DNA of 64,000 nt. It comes from Dryomyza anilis (taxonomy: Eukaryota > Arthropoda > Insecta > Diptera > Dryomyzidae). The notes below the pieces were generated by a model. It ran no database searches. It was not told where the DNA came from and saw only the letters and a program-made list of their open reading frames with translations. A program made the position numbers and the translations under genes. Of this stretch, positions 35,890-48,375 are shown in pieces. The DNA lies in assembly GCA_951804985.1 (NCBI GenBank), contig OX638132.1, positions 24,466,617-24,530,616 on the forward strand, written 5' to 3'. The number at the start of each line of letters is the position of its first letter. Position 1 is the first letter of the stretch.

Positions 35890-38030
35890 CTTTGTATTAT
35901 TTATAAAACTTTGAATTAGTTTAAAGGAATCGACATTATTCCTAAATTTAACCCTTACTTTTGATTGATTGATTTTTTTAATTAAATTTAATTAAATTTT
36001 CAAATAGTGTTAACTATTTTGAACTACTTTGAAATATTTTCAATTAACTGCAATATCTTTCACTTTTAAAATATTTAGGCGCACAATAAACAATTTGTTT
36101 ATGGCAGGACTGTGCGATAAAATCATAAATCGTTTGCCTATTAATTGATTAAACAAGATTTATGTTTAATCAAACATAGAACCAGATTTTAAGTATAAAT
36201 TATTTTGTTCTTGAACAATTTTTTTTTTTTTATTTTAATAATACATTTTTGATTTGATTTCTGCCTTCGCCTGGCTGATTAAGTTAAAATGATTTAAACT
36301 ATATCGCTTTGACATTATTTTCTGAGTTTTCATTTCAATATCCACGGATCCACGTGAACCACAACATTTATAGGCTTTCAGTAGGCTTCGCAGAGACATC
36401 ATCAGCCATTTAATTCACTTTGAGCCGCGCGGAATTCCCAAAAATTCGCACATTAACTTGGGATCATTAAGTTTGACAAATGAACTGACGTTGAGGTCGC
36501 TGACTTCTTTCAAGTCCCAAACATTCTTTGCATTATGCCCACCTCTGCACCTACATCAGCCTGTCATGATTGTCGCCGAAGTCTGACTGCTTGATGGCTG
36601 CGGAGAACACGGAGAACAACTGCTGTCGAGGCGGCTCAAATTAACATAAAACATTTTTGTGTAGATTTTTGCCAGAGCTGCCTGCCACCCAGCAATTCAT
36701 CAACGAAATAAATGATTGTCTATCAACACAAAAACAGACTACAAAATGGAAATAAAAATTACGCACAAAAGTTGAAAAATTGAAATGAGCCCAAAACAAT
36801 TGTCTCAATCATACTTTGGCTGAGAATATAAAAACCCAACCAAACCCAACAAATAGATAAAAGAAAAACAAACTTGTTTCAATCTATTTGTCTATGGTTT
36901 TGGTTTATTTGTCTTTTGTTGCCATTTCGTCATTTGTCGCACTTGATATGCGTACCTAAATTTAGAATTAACAAAACAAAAAATAAAAAATCTGAATCTC
37001 ATTTGAATGTAGAAACGTTTTTAGCTCGTCATCCGTACAATGTACTCTATAGAAATGTTTTTTGTTGATTTGTCTGTGTTTCCAAATTGTATGCTTTATT
37101 TACTTTAAAACTGAGGTCTCTCTCGAAATCTCTGTGGAACGCTTACATGCGAAAGCACTCCGTTTGTGCATTAGCAATGACATATCAGTGATACTACCTT
37201 TAAACTACAAACATTTTTTTACTCACATTGTGATGGAGTTGTAACTGTTTTTAACATTTATTTGAACATTGATTTGAAAATACTTTTCAGTTCTTTTAAT
37301 GCAAGTTTAACTAAAATTACCTGATTTATTTAAGAAAGTAATTTTTTATTCTATATCTAAACTTTCACGATAATTTTTAAATTCAATAATTAAAAATGTT
37401 TGACATAAAACTGAAAATTGTTATTTGTGTTCATTAGAATGTTTGCCATAAATGTATTTATTTTTGAGACATAAAATTACACCAGTGCAAATTGTTAAAA
37501 TCTATTTCACATTCGACCCTAAATAGAATGATGCACTCAAAGTCCTCGATAAAAATATTGGATTCTCGTAAAGTTTGATAGAAGTTTGTGAAAACTTCTA
37601 AAATCCGGTACTTTGATATATTCGAACGTAGCATTAAAGAATATGAAATTGTGACTAAATGCACAGAGTTGGATTTGTGATTCATACTAGAATAGGGTGG
37701 GTGGGATAGATCGGAATATTGTTATAACCCACAAACTGATTTTCCCAACCCCCTCAGTCTGAAATTTTATTTATACAGATGTTGTACCTTATTAAACTAA
37801 GTAATAATTAAAATGAGGACCACTAGCTTAAATGGTTCCCGACATATGGTGGATTAAAAAGTGAAAAATAGTTACAAAAGGACAAAAACTGATTAACTTG
37901 CGTTTATCTTAAAAAGTAGTTTAAATATAAGGTCATCTGAGATGTCATTAGAAAGGTTTTAATATGGTCTTTAATATGACTAATGACCTCTTCACAATGG
38001 GAAAAGGTCATTATCACATGATTTAAATTC
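35890..38030. other. Unique-looking noncoding DNA, then a diverged repeat
   Basis: 36240-37250 is among the least AT-rich intervals (for example GGCTGCGGAGAACACGGAG near 36596) and has no similarity elsewhere in the window. It could hold host regulatory or transcribed sequence. 37690-38030 resembles the repeat at 48960-49270. Confidence 0.4.
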
Positions 38031-38910
38031 TAGGAATTTAGTGTGGTGAGTTTTAGTGTGGTGAATTATAGTGTTGTGGGTTTTAGTGTGGTGAATTTTA
38101 GTGTGGCAAGTTTTAGTGTGGAGAGTTTTAGTGTGGTGAATTTTAGTGTGGTAAGTTTTAGTGTGGTGAGGTTTAGGGTGGCGAGTTTTAGTGTGGTGAA
38201 TTTTATTGTGGTGAGTTTCAGTGTGGTGAATTTTATTGTGGTGAGTTTTAGTGTGGTGAGTTTTAGTGTGGTGAGTTTTAGTATGGTGAGTTTTAGTGTG
38301 GTGAGTTTTGGTGTGGTAAATTGTAGTGTTGTGAGTTTTAGTGTGGTGAATTTTAGTGTGGTGAGTTTTAGTGTGATGAATTTTATTGTGGTGAGTTTTA
38401 GTGTGGTGAATTTTAGTGTGGCGAGTTTTAGTGTGGAGAGTTTTAGTGTGGTGAATTTTAGTGTGGTAAGTTTTAGTGTGGTGAGGTTTAGGGTGGTGAG
38501 TTTTAGTGTGGTGAATTTTATTGTGGTGAGTTTCAGTGTGGTGAATTTTATTGTGGTGAGTTTTAGTGTGGTGAGTTTTAGTGTGGTGAGTTTCATTGTG
38601 GTGAGTTTTAATGTGGTATGGTTGCTTTTGTTTTTTTTTTTATTTTTATTTGAGTTTTTTGTTTCATCTTCTTAGCTTGTGTATGTGCCGAGATATGTCG
38701 TTTTGAAAGTTTAGGTTGTATGGGAGGTGCCACGCCCCTTTGTCCAATCCCACCCATATATAGCCTATGACACCCTCCGGACTCCATAGTATCCTGGTGC
38801 AAAATTTCAGTTAAATCGGTTCAGCGGTTTAGACGTGATGCTGGAACAAACAGACAGACAAACAGACAGACCGACAGACTGACAGACGGACCAGGAGTTT
38901 TATATATAGA
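38030..38910 (-). mobile_element. Helitron with an expanded 15-bp minisatellite
   Basis: The minus-strand 5' terminus is TCTATATATAAAACTCC at 38910, preceded by A, followed by a CTGT tract and sequence almost identical to the complete copy at 61713. The minisatellite of GTGTGGTGAGTTTTA units fills 38037-38625 (about 38 units). The canonical 3' hairpin and CTAG end are missing on the left, where the array stops abruptly. Because the unit is 15 bp and lacks stops, both strands show long repetitive open frames that are not genes. Confidence 0.85.
38037..38625. repeat. 15-bp minisatellite with 315-bp higher-order duplication
   Basis: About 38 units of GTGTGGTGAGTTTTA. A block of about 12 units with a distinctive variant order recurs 21 units (315 bp) downstream, which shows segmental duplication within the array. 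Confidence 0.9.
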
Positions 38911-38914
38911 TTTG

Positions 38915-39249
38915 TATTGGGTTCTGAGTTATAAATACAAATTAAATTATATACCTATCTGCTATGACTCATTACCAGGGCTTGGATTTTAATGACCTAA
39001 AAATACGTTTAAAATTATCATTAAAATTACCTTAAAAACGATAAAAAATGACATTAAAAATGACCTAAAATTATTTTTACAAAAGCATACAAACCGAGTT
39101 TTAGCTAATACAGTTTATATACTGTGGTCAGTTGCTGTCTAAATTATACATTCTATTGAAAAGTGTGCAGCAAAATAATTATTTCTACTATATGGCGGAT
39201 AAAAAAAGAGTTTTTTCATTTCTATTACTTCTAAGATTATGGTTAAAAG
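38915..39249. other. AT-rich DNA without a recognised feature
   Basis: AATGACCTAAAA-type short repeats occur at 38990-39070. Nothing else is recognised. Confidence 0.4.
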
Positions 39250-40927
39250 TAGAGATGGGCGCGTGCCGTGCTTTTTTCGTGTCACGCCAGAAAATCTAAG
39301 TTCGTGCGTGCAATCTCCGTGTGAGCTAGTTCTTGTCGTACTCGTGCGTGTCAGTGCCTCTACAAGCAGGTACGCGCCCATTATCATTTTATTTTTGTTT
39401 ATACTCCAATTTAAAAAAAAACCTTTACTTCCAGCATCAGAAAATAAAAAATCGTGGTTTTTTTAACAAGGGACAAACACGATTGCGGAGCGGTTCCGAT
39501 TCAGAGAATAAACAGTACCAAAGTTAATTTTTTAATTATTTATTATAATGGATTTATTCCCTCTCTGGGACCGCAAAGAACCGAAATTGTAACCGGAACC
39601 ATTTCGATTATTGGAACCGGAATCGGAACCCATATCATTTTTTGGTTTGAACGAGAATAAGAACCGCTATTTTAAAAATCTTGGAACAAAAACCGGGTCG
39701 ATATTCTAAAGGGTTTTATCCCTGTTTATAATATTATTTTCACGTTTTTCCTTGTTCTTCATGTGATTCTGTGCTTTTTTCGTGTTTTTCCGTGTTTCTT
39801 TGTGACTTTCTATATCCCGTATTTTATCGTGCTTCTCGTCTGTGCCTTTAAATTTATTCGTCGAGCTCGTGCTCATGCGTGTCATCTATCGGCGTGCCCG
39901 ATATAAAAAGTCTTATAAATCGTATTGTAATAAGGCAAACAGTTAGATGAAGAAATAGTATATAGAATAGACTCTTTAAAAAATGATTTTAACATGCCTT
40001 GTTCCTAAGATCTTCTATACAAAATAATAAAAAAAAAATATATGTTTATACCCTACACTAAGAGTGAAAGGGTATATTCAGTTTGGTACGCCGTTTGTAA
40101 AACCCAGAAGGAAGCATCTCCGGTGTGGAAAAGTATATATATTCTTGATTAGCATGATCTCCTGAGTCGATTTAGCGATGTCCGTCTGTCTGTCCGTATG
40201 TCTGTCTGTCTGTAGACATCCCTACTACTTAAACAATTGAAAAGTTAGATAAATGAATTTAGATTACTTATATACCTACGCTGTATGTGCGAAAAAATTG
40301 GCGAGATCGTTCCATTGTGACCTGTGATCTGACCATTTATATTCAAAAATACCTCATATTAAATTTACATCTACAGATAAATTTTACTGTATGCGTGCTT
40401 AGGTAAACTTTTTTGGTCAAATATATATTGAAATCATGCCAAATACATGAAAATAATGTTTTCTGCCGATACGACTTGTGATTCCCAAAAATCAAAATTC
40501 GATACACCTACCCTTTGGTAAATATGGGTATCAAATGAATGGAAATTCTTCAGCGATTGAAAGTTTGTAATTATTTTCAGGATTCGTATACTCTGGTGAC
40601 CAATATACCACTTTTAATGGTAACCACACACATATGTGAGGGTATTTATAGTCGGCTTAGACCGACTATAATTTTGATAATCCTAACTATCATAAAAACA
40701 CCAAATTTAAAATTTCCCATGTGATCTAACCTTCCCAACTGGTTTTCTTTTTATATTTTTTTAAAACCCGTTTTAAACCGGTATAAAATCGAAACCGTTT
40801 ATTTCGGTTTTGGATATCGGTTTATTTCTGATTTTCATATAACGGTTTCGATTTCGGTCACGGTTTCGGTGTTAAAAAGGAAATGGTGTTAAACGGGTAT
40901 TGGTTTCAGTTTCGGTTTCAATCCTTG
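39250..40927. mobile_element. hAT-like composite flanked by GTTAAAAG
   Basis: The 8-bp sequence GTTAAAAG lies at 39242-39249 and 40928-40935, inside a 12-bp match (TGGTTAAAAGTA). The left end begins TAGAGATGGGCGCGTG, and the inverse of the right end begins CAAGGATTGAAACCG, both familiar hAT-type starts. The two ends do not match each other, so the interval is probably two or more hAT-like elements nested or recombined. CAAGGGACAAAC (39468) and GTTTTATCCCTG (39713) may bound an inner one. A Helentron lies at 40045-40746. No transposase frame is seen. Confidence 0.5.
40045..40746 (+). mobile_element. DINE-1/Helentron-like element, family B, complete
   Basis: Runs from TTTATACCCTACACTAAGAG to CCTTCCCAACTGGTTTT, with the GTCGGCTTAGACCGAC palindrome, a CTGT tract and TATATATTCTTGATTAGCAT. 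This is the best full-length family B copy in the window and serves as reference for the interrupted copies. It has no coding capacity. Confidence 0.9.
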
Positions 40928-41324
40928 GTTAAAAGTAATATAGTTAGGAAGCTCTGGTGAACCTATTCTAGCCGTAATTAATTGATGTATTTATTCAGAC
41001 GATCTTCGTATGGAAAGTGTTGAAAGTTATTTACCAAATTAAAATCCTTGAATGCGAATCGTATATAGAAAAAATTATTGCATATGTAGTAATATTTTAA
41101 CATTTAGTTTATAGTTTAATAAACAACAATAATCTATTTATAAAATAAAATGAGTATTAACTTTATCTTGAGTAAAATAAATACAGGATGTAGTAAAATT
41201 TAAAACAGATGTAGTAATTTATCTATATTCTTGAGGACATGTAAATGATGACAAAATTCAGAATTGCTTAATATCAAAAAAAATCTACGAAATTCTACAA
41301 ATATGACCTAATGACAAATGCATT

Positions 41325-42131
41325 AAAAACGAGTTGGGAAAGTTAGGTCACATGGGTAAGTTCGGTCACATGGGGCGGATAGTCGGTCGGGCCCGACTAT
41401 GGAATACCCTACACCTTTGGTGGGGATATTAATGTGGGATATTTAATTGCATACCTTAATTTTAAAAATTTTAATTATGCTGAACCTCCCCACCCTCAGA
41501 ATATTATTCACATATCAGAAATTTACGTCTTATATCCCCATAAATTTAAAAATTTATATAAAAGTATAAAAAAACTAATAAAAAAAATAGAAACATATAA
41601 TTGGGCGGAAAACGTCTATATTTAAAATTTTGAAAGGCTAATATTTCATAGATTTGATTTTAATAATTTACGGATCAAATTTTAACTATGAAAACACGGG
41701 AAATAATGAAAAAAAAAGTGGGTGGATCACGCCCATTTTTGGACCACATATTTTTAGGTGAATTATAATAATACGATTTAAATATCTATATATTGAATAC
41801 TTTTCGAGTTATTAGTTCCGAAAGAGTTATATAAAAGTGTCTTGTATGGGAGGTGGGCGTGTCCGTTGACGAATTTGGCTCATTTTCAAACTCAGTTCCT
41901 ACTTTTGGCTAGAATATAATAATACGAAATTTTATCGCATTCTGATCTGTATTTCTCAAGTTATTTTGTATTCGGACAGCAAGACAGCAAGACGGACATG
42001 GCTAAACGGACTCGGGTAGTGATGCTGTTTAAGAATATATACTTTTCCATACCGGACACGCCTCCTAAGGGGCGTTACAATATATGCACAAAGTTAATAT
42101 ACCCTTTACCTCATAGGTGTAGGGTATAAAA
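41325..42131 (-). mobile_element. DINE-1/Helentron-like element, family A, copy 3
   Basis: Full family A architecture, with a duplicated GGTCACATGGG segment near 41345-41372 as in the copy at 1589. The CTTG/CTGT tract is shortened. Confidence 0.85.
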
Positions 42132-42139
42132 ATGCCCTG

Positions 42140-43705
42140 GTTATTACTTAATAGACACCACTTGCCAAGAACTTAAAAAAAACAGCTATGGCCTGTAGAA
42201 AATACTGCCATAATTTGATCTACATTTATGCAATTGATTTGAGAATATATTGTACAAGGTTTTATTTCACTTTATTCTATTTAAATTTAATTTTAAAACG
42301 TAGTATGATTTTTGTTTGTTTGTTTTTATTTATTTTTATTTTTGATGTCTAAAAAATTTGTATTAAAAAAAATTAAAAATGAAAACAATGCTGAATTCGT
42401 TGACTGTATTTCGAACATTTTTTTGTTTATATAAAATTTAAATATTTCAATATATGTATAGGAAAAGCCAAGTAAATAATTGCAGCATAACGACGACTCT
42501 TACGAAAAACGTTTTAATTTCAAATTGCTTACGAAAAACAGCACGTTTACTTGTTATCCGTAAAGAAAATTGTGTTGTTTTTCGTAAGCAAATTATGAAA
42601 TGTGCTGGTTTGCGCAAGAGGCGTCGATATAACAGCTGATACTATTACTGAAAAGGAGGTTTTTAGGAGTTACGTCGATGCAATCGAAGATGGACCGATG
42701 CGATGATGAAGGACAGTTAGATAGTTAGATGTTTGGTAAAGTAGATTTAGTTTTTTATGTTTATGTTTTTTTTTATTTTGTTATTGCGAATGTCATGTAT
42801 TGATGACGCACTTATTTATGTTTATAATGTCAATGTGAAAATCACGATATTATTGCACTATTCAATGCGAGATAAATCCAAAATCGTTTTTATTCTCGGT
42901 TCGAAAAAAAATGCGATATTTCGCAACGATCTATACATCCAAGTTAGTATGTTTTGACATGCGATATTAGATCGAAATCTGATTCGATATCGTACGAATT
43001 TTCCAACATATCGTATCGTTCTCGCATCAATATCGAAACGAATGACGGACTGGAAAAAAGTTAAAATGTATACCCATATATATTTAGCTTACTTATACTA
43101 CTTTTTTGTTGGCATTATAAATGCAACATTGATTTTTTTCTACCCAACTTATCGACTTTATTGTCTTCCACAACAGATACAGTTTTTTTTTTCTATTTTA
43201 AATTCAGAATAAGTGAAGACTTTGCAAACCGAAATACAGGTATATGTAGGATTGTTATTTTTGTTGTTTCGACTTCATATGTAAGTTTATTTGTAGGTGT
43301 ATCAGCTTTTGTATTCTAGTTTCTATTTGTCTTTGTGACAATGTATGATGTCAAGTATCGCAACCAACAATCGTGGCAGTCAACCATCGAACCACCCATC
43401 CATTCATCTATCGCATTCATTCCAATTGAAATTCGTTATTTGTACTTCAATTGATTGTGACATCAATTGAATTTGAAATTGAAAACGAAAACGAAAATCC
43501 TCTCAATGTTCAGTAGTAACAACGACAGTAGCAGATTTAAACCCACAACAACAAATACAAAAACTAGTAGAATAACAGAAACAACAAGGACATAAATTAC
43601 AACGAGAAAATGCGTTACGAAAATAACGTTAAAGTGGCTTCGCGTGGTAAGCAAATCGCATTCGTGATTGACAAGTGACTGTAGGCTGCTACTACTGATG
43701 CTGCC
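42140..43705. other. Noncoding DNA with a strong hairpin
   Basis: 42523-42594 forms a hairpin (listed separately). 42890-43030 is rich in GATATCG and ATCGAA motifs suggesting another transposon remnant. 43080-43705 looks single-copy. No gene is recognised. Confidence 0.4.
42523..42594. repeat. Inverted repeat able to form a 22-bp hairpin
   Basis: The arms TTGCTTACGAAAAACAGCAC and GTGTTGTTTTTCGTAAGCAA pair with one G:T or mismatch position across a loop of 27 bases. The length is in the range of miRNA precursors or MITE scraps; function is unknown. Confidence 0.7.
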
Positions 43706-43710
43706 ACGTT

Positions 43711-43926
43711 GCACAGTGTGCTCAAAGTGGTGTTGAGTTTTCATGAAAAATATTTCAACTGTACTGATTTTTTATCTTCATAACTCTAAAGATAGAATCT
43801 CCATTTTTAAAACTTAAGTTCTCTTAAGTATTCTATATGCAATACTTTTTTATATTTTAAAATTGGTGGAGTTGTTCCGAAAACAATTAATTTCACCACT
43901 TATTATAGTGTTTAGGCACACTGTGC
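43711..43926. mobile_element. MITE with GCACAGTGTGC termini
   Basis: Perfect 11-bp inverted ends, GCACAGTGTGC at 43711-43721 and its inverse at 43916-43926, with GTT on both outer sides. Its interior matches 46990-47189 over about 190 bp. Confidence 0.75.
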
Positions 43927-43929
43927 GTT

Positions 43930-44446
43930 TGTTGTTAATGTCGAGTGATTTTCTTCTTCTTTTTTCTCTTCCCTTGGTTGCTACTTACTTATCTAGTAAA
44001 AAAATAGAGAATTTTCACGCCACAATTGACAAAAATGTACCGCCTTTTGGAAAAGTGGTTGCCATTGCTTTCTTTTATATCGTCTACATAAGAGGCTAAT
44101 TGAAAGTACTAAATATTTAAATTCTTGTGATTTTCCAAAAGCATTTTATTTTATTTTTATTTGTTTTTTATTTTCAGTTTTCCATGGAATTGTATTTAGG
44201 GTTCATTGATTTGTAGATTCTTTTTCAAAAACATCCAAATGGCAGACAATCAATTAAAATCCCGAAAACTTCCCACTCCAATAAACTGAGAAGCTTAATA
44301 TGGCTGCGGATAAAATGAGAAATCAAATATTGTTTTTTTTTTCACAAAAGAGGCAAGCAGTCTGTATTGACATAAGTTTTGAATTTTTTGCGAATATCAT
44401 TATTGCTAATATGGGTTGAGTTGCATTAATATAAAATATAAAGATG
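43930..44446. other. AT-rich DNA without a recognised feature
   Basis: No gene or transposon terminus is recognised. Confidence 0.35.
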
Positions 44447-45306
44447 TTTATACCTTACAACTCTGAGGTACAGGGTATATTTTTATTACAACCTCCTGAG
44501 TCGATGTCCGTCTGTCCGTCTGTCTGTTCGTCTGTCTGTCTGTTGTAATCCCTACTACTTTTAAAATTGAAGAGCTAGATAAATAAAACTTATAACTTAG
44601 ATTACTAATATACCTACGCTGTACGTGCGTGATCGGTCCATTGTGACCTATTATCCGACCACTTATGTTCAAATACCTCATATAATATGTACATATAAAG
44701 ATCAATTTTAATTTATACGTGCTTAGGTAAACTTTTTTGGTCAAATATATATTGACATTATGCTCAAATACAAGATAATAATGTTTTCCGGCGAAAAGAC
44801 TTGTGGTTCACAAAAAAAAAATCGAAATTCGGGACACCTACCCATTTGTAAATATGGGTATCAAATGAATGGAAATTCTTCAGCGATTGAATGTTTGTAG
44901 TTATTTTCAGCATTCGTATACCCTGGTGACCTATATATCACTTTGAATGGTAACCACACATATGTGTAGGTTATTTATAGTGGGCTTAGATCGACTATAA
45001 TTTGAATAATCCAATAATTGAATAATTATGATAACACCTACTATAAAATGTTCCTACTTTAAAAATTTCATACACCCAGAAAAAAATTCCCTCAAATCCC
45101 ATTAAAATTGGTCAATAGGACAATTATACAATTATAGTATACAAAAAATAAATCTTTTCATATAAACTCAATAGCAATGTCATGGTATTTTCTAGTATTT
45201 TCCGATAAAAATAATAATTTATCGTATTAACTATTTTTAATAGTAAAAAACTATTATTTATATAGTATTTTTTTCTGGGTGTATGTGATCTAACCTTTCC
45301 AACTGG
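44447..45306 (+). mobile_element. DINE-1/Helentron-like element, family B, interrupted by a MITE
   Basis: Starts TTTATACCTTACAACTCTG and ends CCTTTCCAACTGGT. It carries the palindrome in mutated form (GTGGGCTTAGATCGAC) and a MITE at 45073-45281. Confidence 0.8.
45073..45281. mobile_element. Short TA-flanked MITE, copy 2
   Basis: The ends CACCCAGAAAAAAA and their inverse TTTTTTTCTGGGTG are perfect over 14 bp and bounded by TA. The surrounding Helentron reads through when the 209 bp plus one TA are removed, confirming the boundaries. Confidence 0.9.
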
Positions 45307-45309
45307 TGG

Positions 45310-48000
45310 TATTTGAGATTTGTTAAAAAATATATATATACAAAAATTCCATTAACTCATCCACATTTCGTAAATTTCTATGTCAAAAATTTTAATTTAA
45401 GGAAGATTATGTCAAGTTAATAATTTTTATATGAATTAAACCTATGATATTCTTCATTTGCACTAACTTATTTCTGATAACAATCAATGTGCAAAAAAAA
45501 ATATATATTATCCCGATATCGTCCTCGGATTATGAGAAATTTCATGACAAAAATTACCATTATTATTCTAATTTCATGCATTTGTATGAAATCTTTTTTC
45601 TAATTTATTCCAAGGAATGAAAGCGATATTATTCATTTGTCCTAACTTATTTCTGAGCACTATGAATGTTGGTCAAAAAATACAATACCGATTTTAAACC
45701 AACTTTACAGGAAATCTTATATCAGGCCAATATAGTGGTACACCCATCTTATATAGATTTGATCTATTTGTAATTTTTTCATTTGTCGATTTTAATATGA
45801 AGTGCAAAATAATGTAGTCAAAGTCATGAAATTACATTTCTCTGAAAATTTAAATTTTTGTAATATTACCTTACCTTTATTAATCCATTAATTAATCAGC
45901 ATGTTGTCCTATTTTCTGTAACGTATTTATTGAATGCATAACATTATTTATTTGTGCGAACATAAAAATGATTACAAATATTTATATTTTAATAAGTATG
46001 TCTGGCAAGATTAATTACATGCACCACCAGCACACCTAAAACTATGCTTTAATTTATTGTTTTATGCTTTTTGCCACCTTATCCTGGTAATGCGCTGTTG
46101 CGCTATGCTTAACGTTGTATTTCCTGTCATAAAATATGCGCACTTAACAAATGAGTTTTAACGTTCATTAGTATAATTAAAATCTTAACTTTTTAAGAAA
46201 TAGTTGCGAAAATATAAAAAAAATGTTAAAGCGTTTGAGAAAAAATTATTTAATGAGGTAATACATAACTGTAATTAATATACATACAATATAATATACA
46301 AAAATGACATAGACGGAGATAAGGGTGTAAGGGATGAGGCATTGCCAATACTTTTGTTCTGTTTCATAGAAATTGTAGAAAAAAGGATGTGGCTCAAATT
46401 TAATAATACACAAACCTTCCTTCTTTATATATGAATGGTTTGTGTCTTTAGTATGATACTTAATATTTTAATATTTTATTAAAATTAAAAAAAAGGAAGC
46501 GACAATTATGATGGTTAAAAATACCACGGGTATTGGTTAAATACGGGGTAGATTGGTTAAATACATTTTGGATAAGTTTTATCATTTAAAAGATTTTCAG
46601 TAATGTTATCTATCAAGAAAATATAACAAAAGTACATGTTACTGAAGAAAAAAAATACTTACGGAGATTTCCGTAAAAGTCAATTTTCCAAAAAAAAATT
46701 AAAAAATTGGAAAGAAAATAAATTTTCGACTTTATAATTTTTATTTATTTGAGATACTTTAAAACGGTTTTCAGTTTATGATTTATGTGTTAATTGTTTA
46801 TAAAAATCTCTTACACATATTTTGATTTCATGATAAAATGTACAATCTATGTAAAAATATGTAAAGTAAAGTTTTTTAAAAATTAAAAAAAAAAAATCAT
46901 GTTCAAGTTTTATTAAAATCCTAATGTAAGCTTTTCATAAACAAAAGAATTTTAAAAATCGGATAACATTTGGATTTTTTACAATTGTTGAAAGATTTTT
47001 CATGAAAAAATTTTCAACTTTACTGATTTTTATCTCCATAACTGTTAAAGATACAAATTCCAATTTCAAAACTTAAGTTCTCTCAAGTTCTCTCTGTACA
47101 ACACTTTTTAAATTTTTAAAATCGGTTGAGTGGTTCCGACAATACTGAATTTCACCCGATTTAATAGCGTTTGGACACACAGTGCGACGTCGAAACTAAC
47201 ACCCACTTGGCATTTTTAAAATGCCAATTATTCATTTACAAAAATCATTATAGATCTATCAATTTCTGAACGATGTTAATACTTGTATCAAATGATAAGA
47301 AAATGTGAATCTATCCATTGGCATTCAACTTTAAAAATGTACTAATTACATATTTTAATAAAAAGTAACACACTCGAAATTTATGATTTAAAAAAAAAAT
47401 GTATTTGGTGACTTACAATATCCGCACAAATTTAATATATTCGCAATTGAATTTCAATACAAAAAATGTTATTTATTGAAAAAACAGAAATGAATACGAA
47501 TAATAAAATATTTTTTCAAGTTAAATAAAAGTTAATTATAAAATAAAAATAATTTAAATTGTGGTATTTTAAAATGTTTCACAAAGTGTTGATAACAACA
47601 AACAAATAATAAAATAAAAAAAAATAATTACCAAATGGAGTTTGTAATAATAATACAACTAAAACATTTAGAACAAATAAATTGCTACGATGCTGATAAA
47701 TAAAAATTCTACCTACTCAAAAATAACAACATGTTAATATTCTTGTTGAAATATTACATCATAATATGTTAAATTAATTGAATTATATAAGTGGTTTCCA
47801 AGTGTGTAGTCGATATTGTTGAAGTGTTGTAGTGGTGCGTAGAAATTGTTAATTGTCGGCAATTATACATGCGTAATTTTCGATTGTGTGGTATTTACTG
47901 GTATTAATATTTGTATAATTATTTTTTTGAATGTGCCTGCTTACATAAATTATTATTTTTCATTTTTATTTTAACAAAAAAAAATGTTCTCGTTATATCA
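45310..48000. other. AT-rich DNA without a gene
   Basis: 46990-47189 is a second, partly decayed copy of the 43711 MITE interior. The rest shows no recognised feature, and frames are short. Confidence 0.4.
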
Positions 48001-48003
48001 ATA

Positions 48004-48375
48004 ATTTAATATAGTGCGTTAGACTGCGAGCCGAAAGGTCCCAGGTTCATGCTTGGACTAGGGCAGTAAATGGTAAACCTTCCGAGACAAAATTTTTGGC
48101 ATTTTTCTGGAATATTTTCGGAAATGTATAGCAGGTTGTAAATTTTTGTGGAATTTTTAAGGCAGATTGACGCCATATTTGGGGAACGGACAGAAAACAG
48201 ACAGCTTTTAATACAAACTCCGCCATTGTCTGTTTGAAATATGTGAAGGAAATGTTTCTGTACTGCCTCGACCCTGCCAAAAATTTTGTCTGGCGCTACG
48301 AGAGTAAAACAATGCCTATGAAAAGCTCTTACCCGCCGTTCGAATTCGGCATTAAACTGTAGGTCCCAATGTAGG
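48004..48375 (+). mobile_element. SINE remnant interrupted by a MITE
   Basis: AGTGCGTTAGACTGCGAGCC and GGTTCATGC represent the tRNA-like head (A box end and mutated B box). GGGCAGTAAATGGTAAACC and AATGCCTATGAAAAGCTC belong to the SINE body with a deletion between. A 205-bp palindromic element is inserted at 48086-48290. Confidence 0.8.
48086..48290. mobile_element. MITE with perfect 16-bp inverted ends
   Basis: GACAAAATTTTTGGCA at 48086-48101 and its perfect inverse at 48275-48290 bound 205 bp within the SINE remnant. No clear target duplication is seen. Confidence 0.8.

Noticed and set aside
38043..38675. 210-codon open frame rich in SVVSF repeats, with a 176-codon frame on the other strand
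   Set aside because: The 15-bp minisatellite unit is a multiple of three and lacks stops, so both strands are open by construction; similar frames recur in every copy of the array.
43463..43744. 93-codon minus-strand frame
   Set aside because: It translates CAA/ACAA-type simple sequence and the edge of a MITE; no domain.
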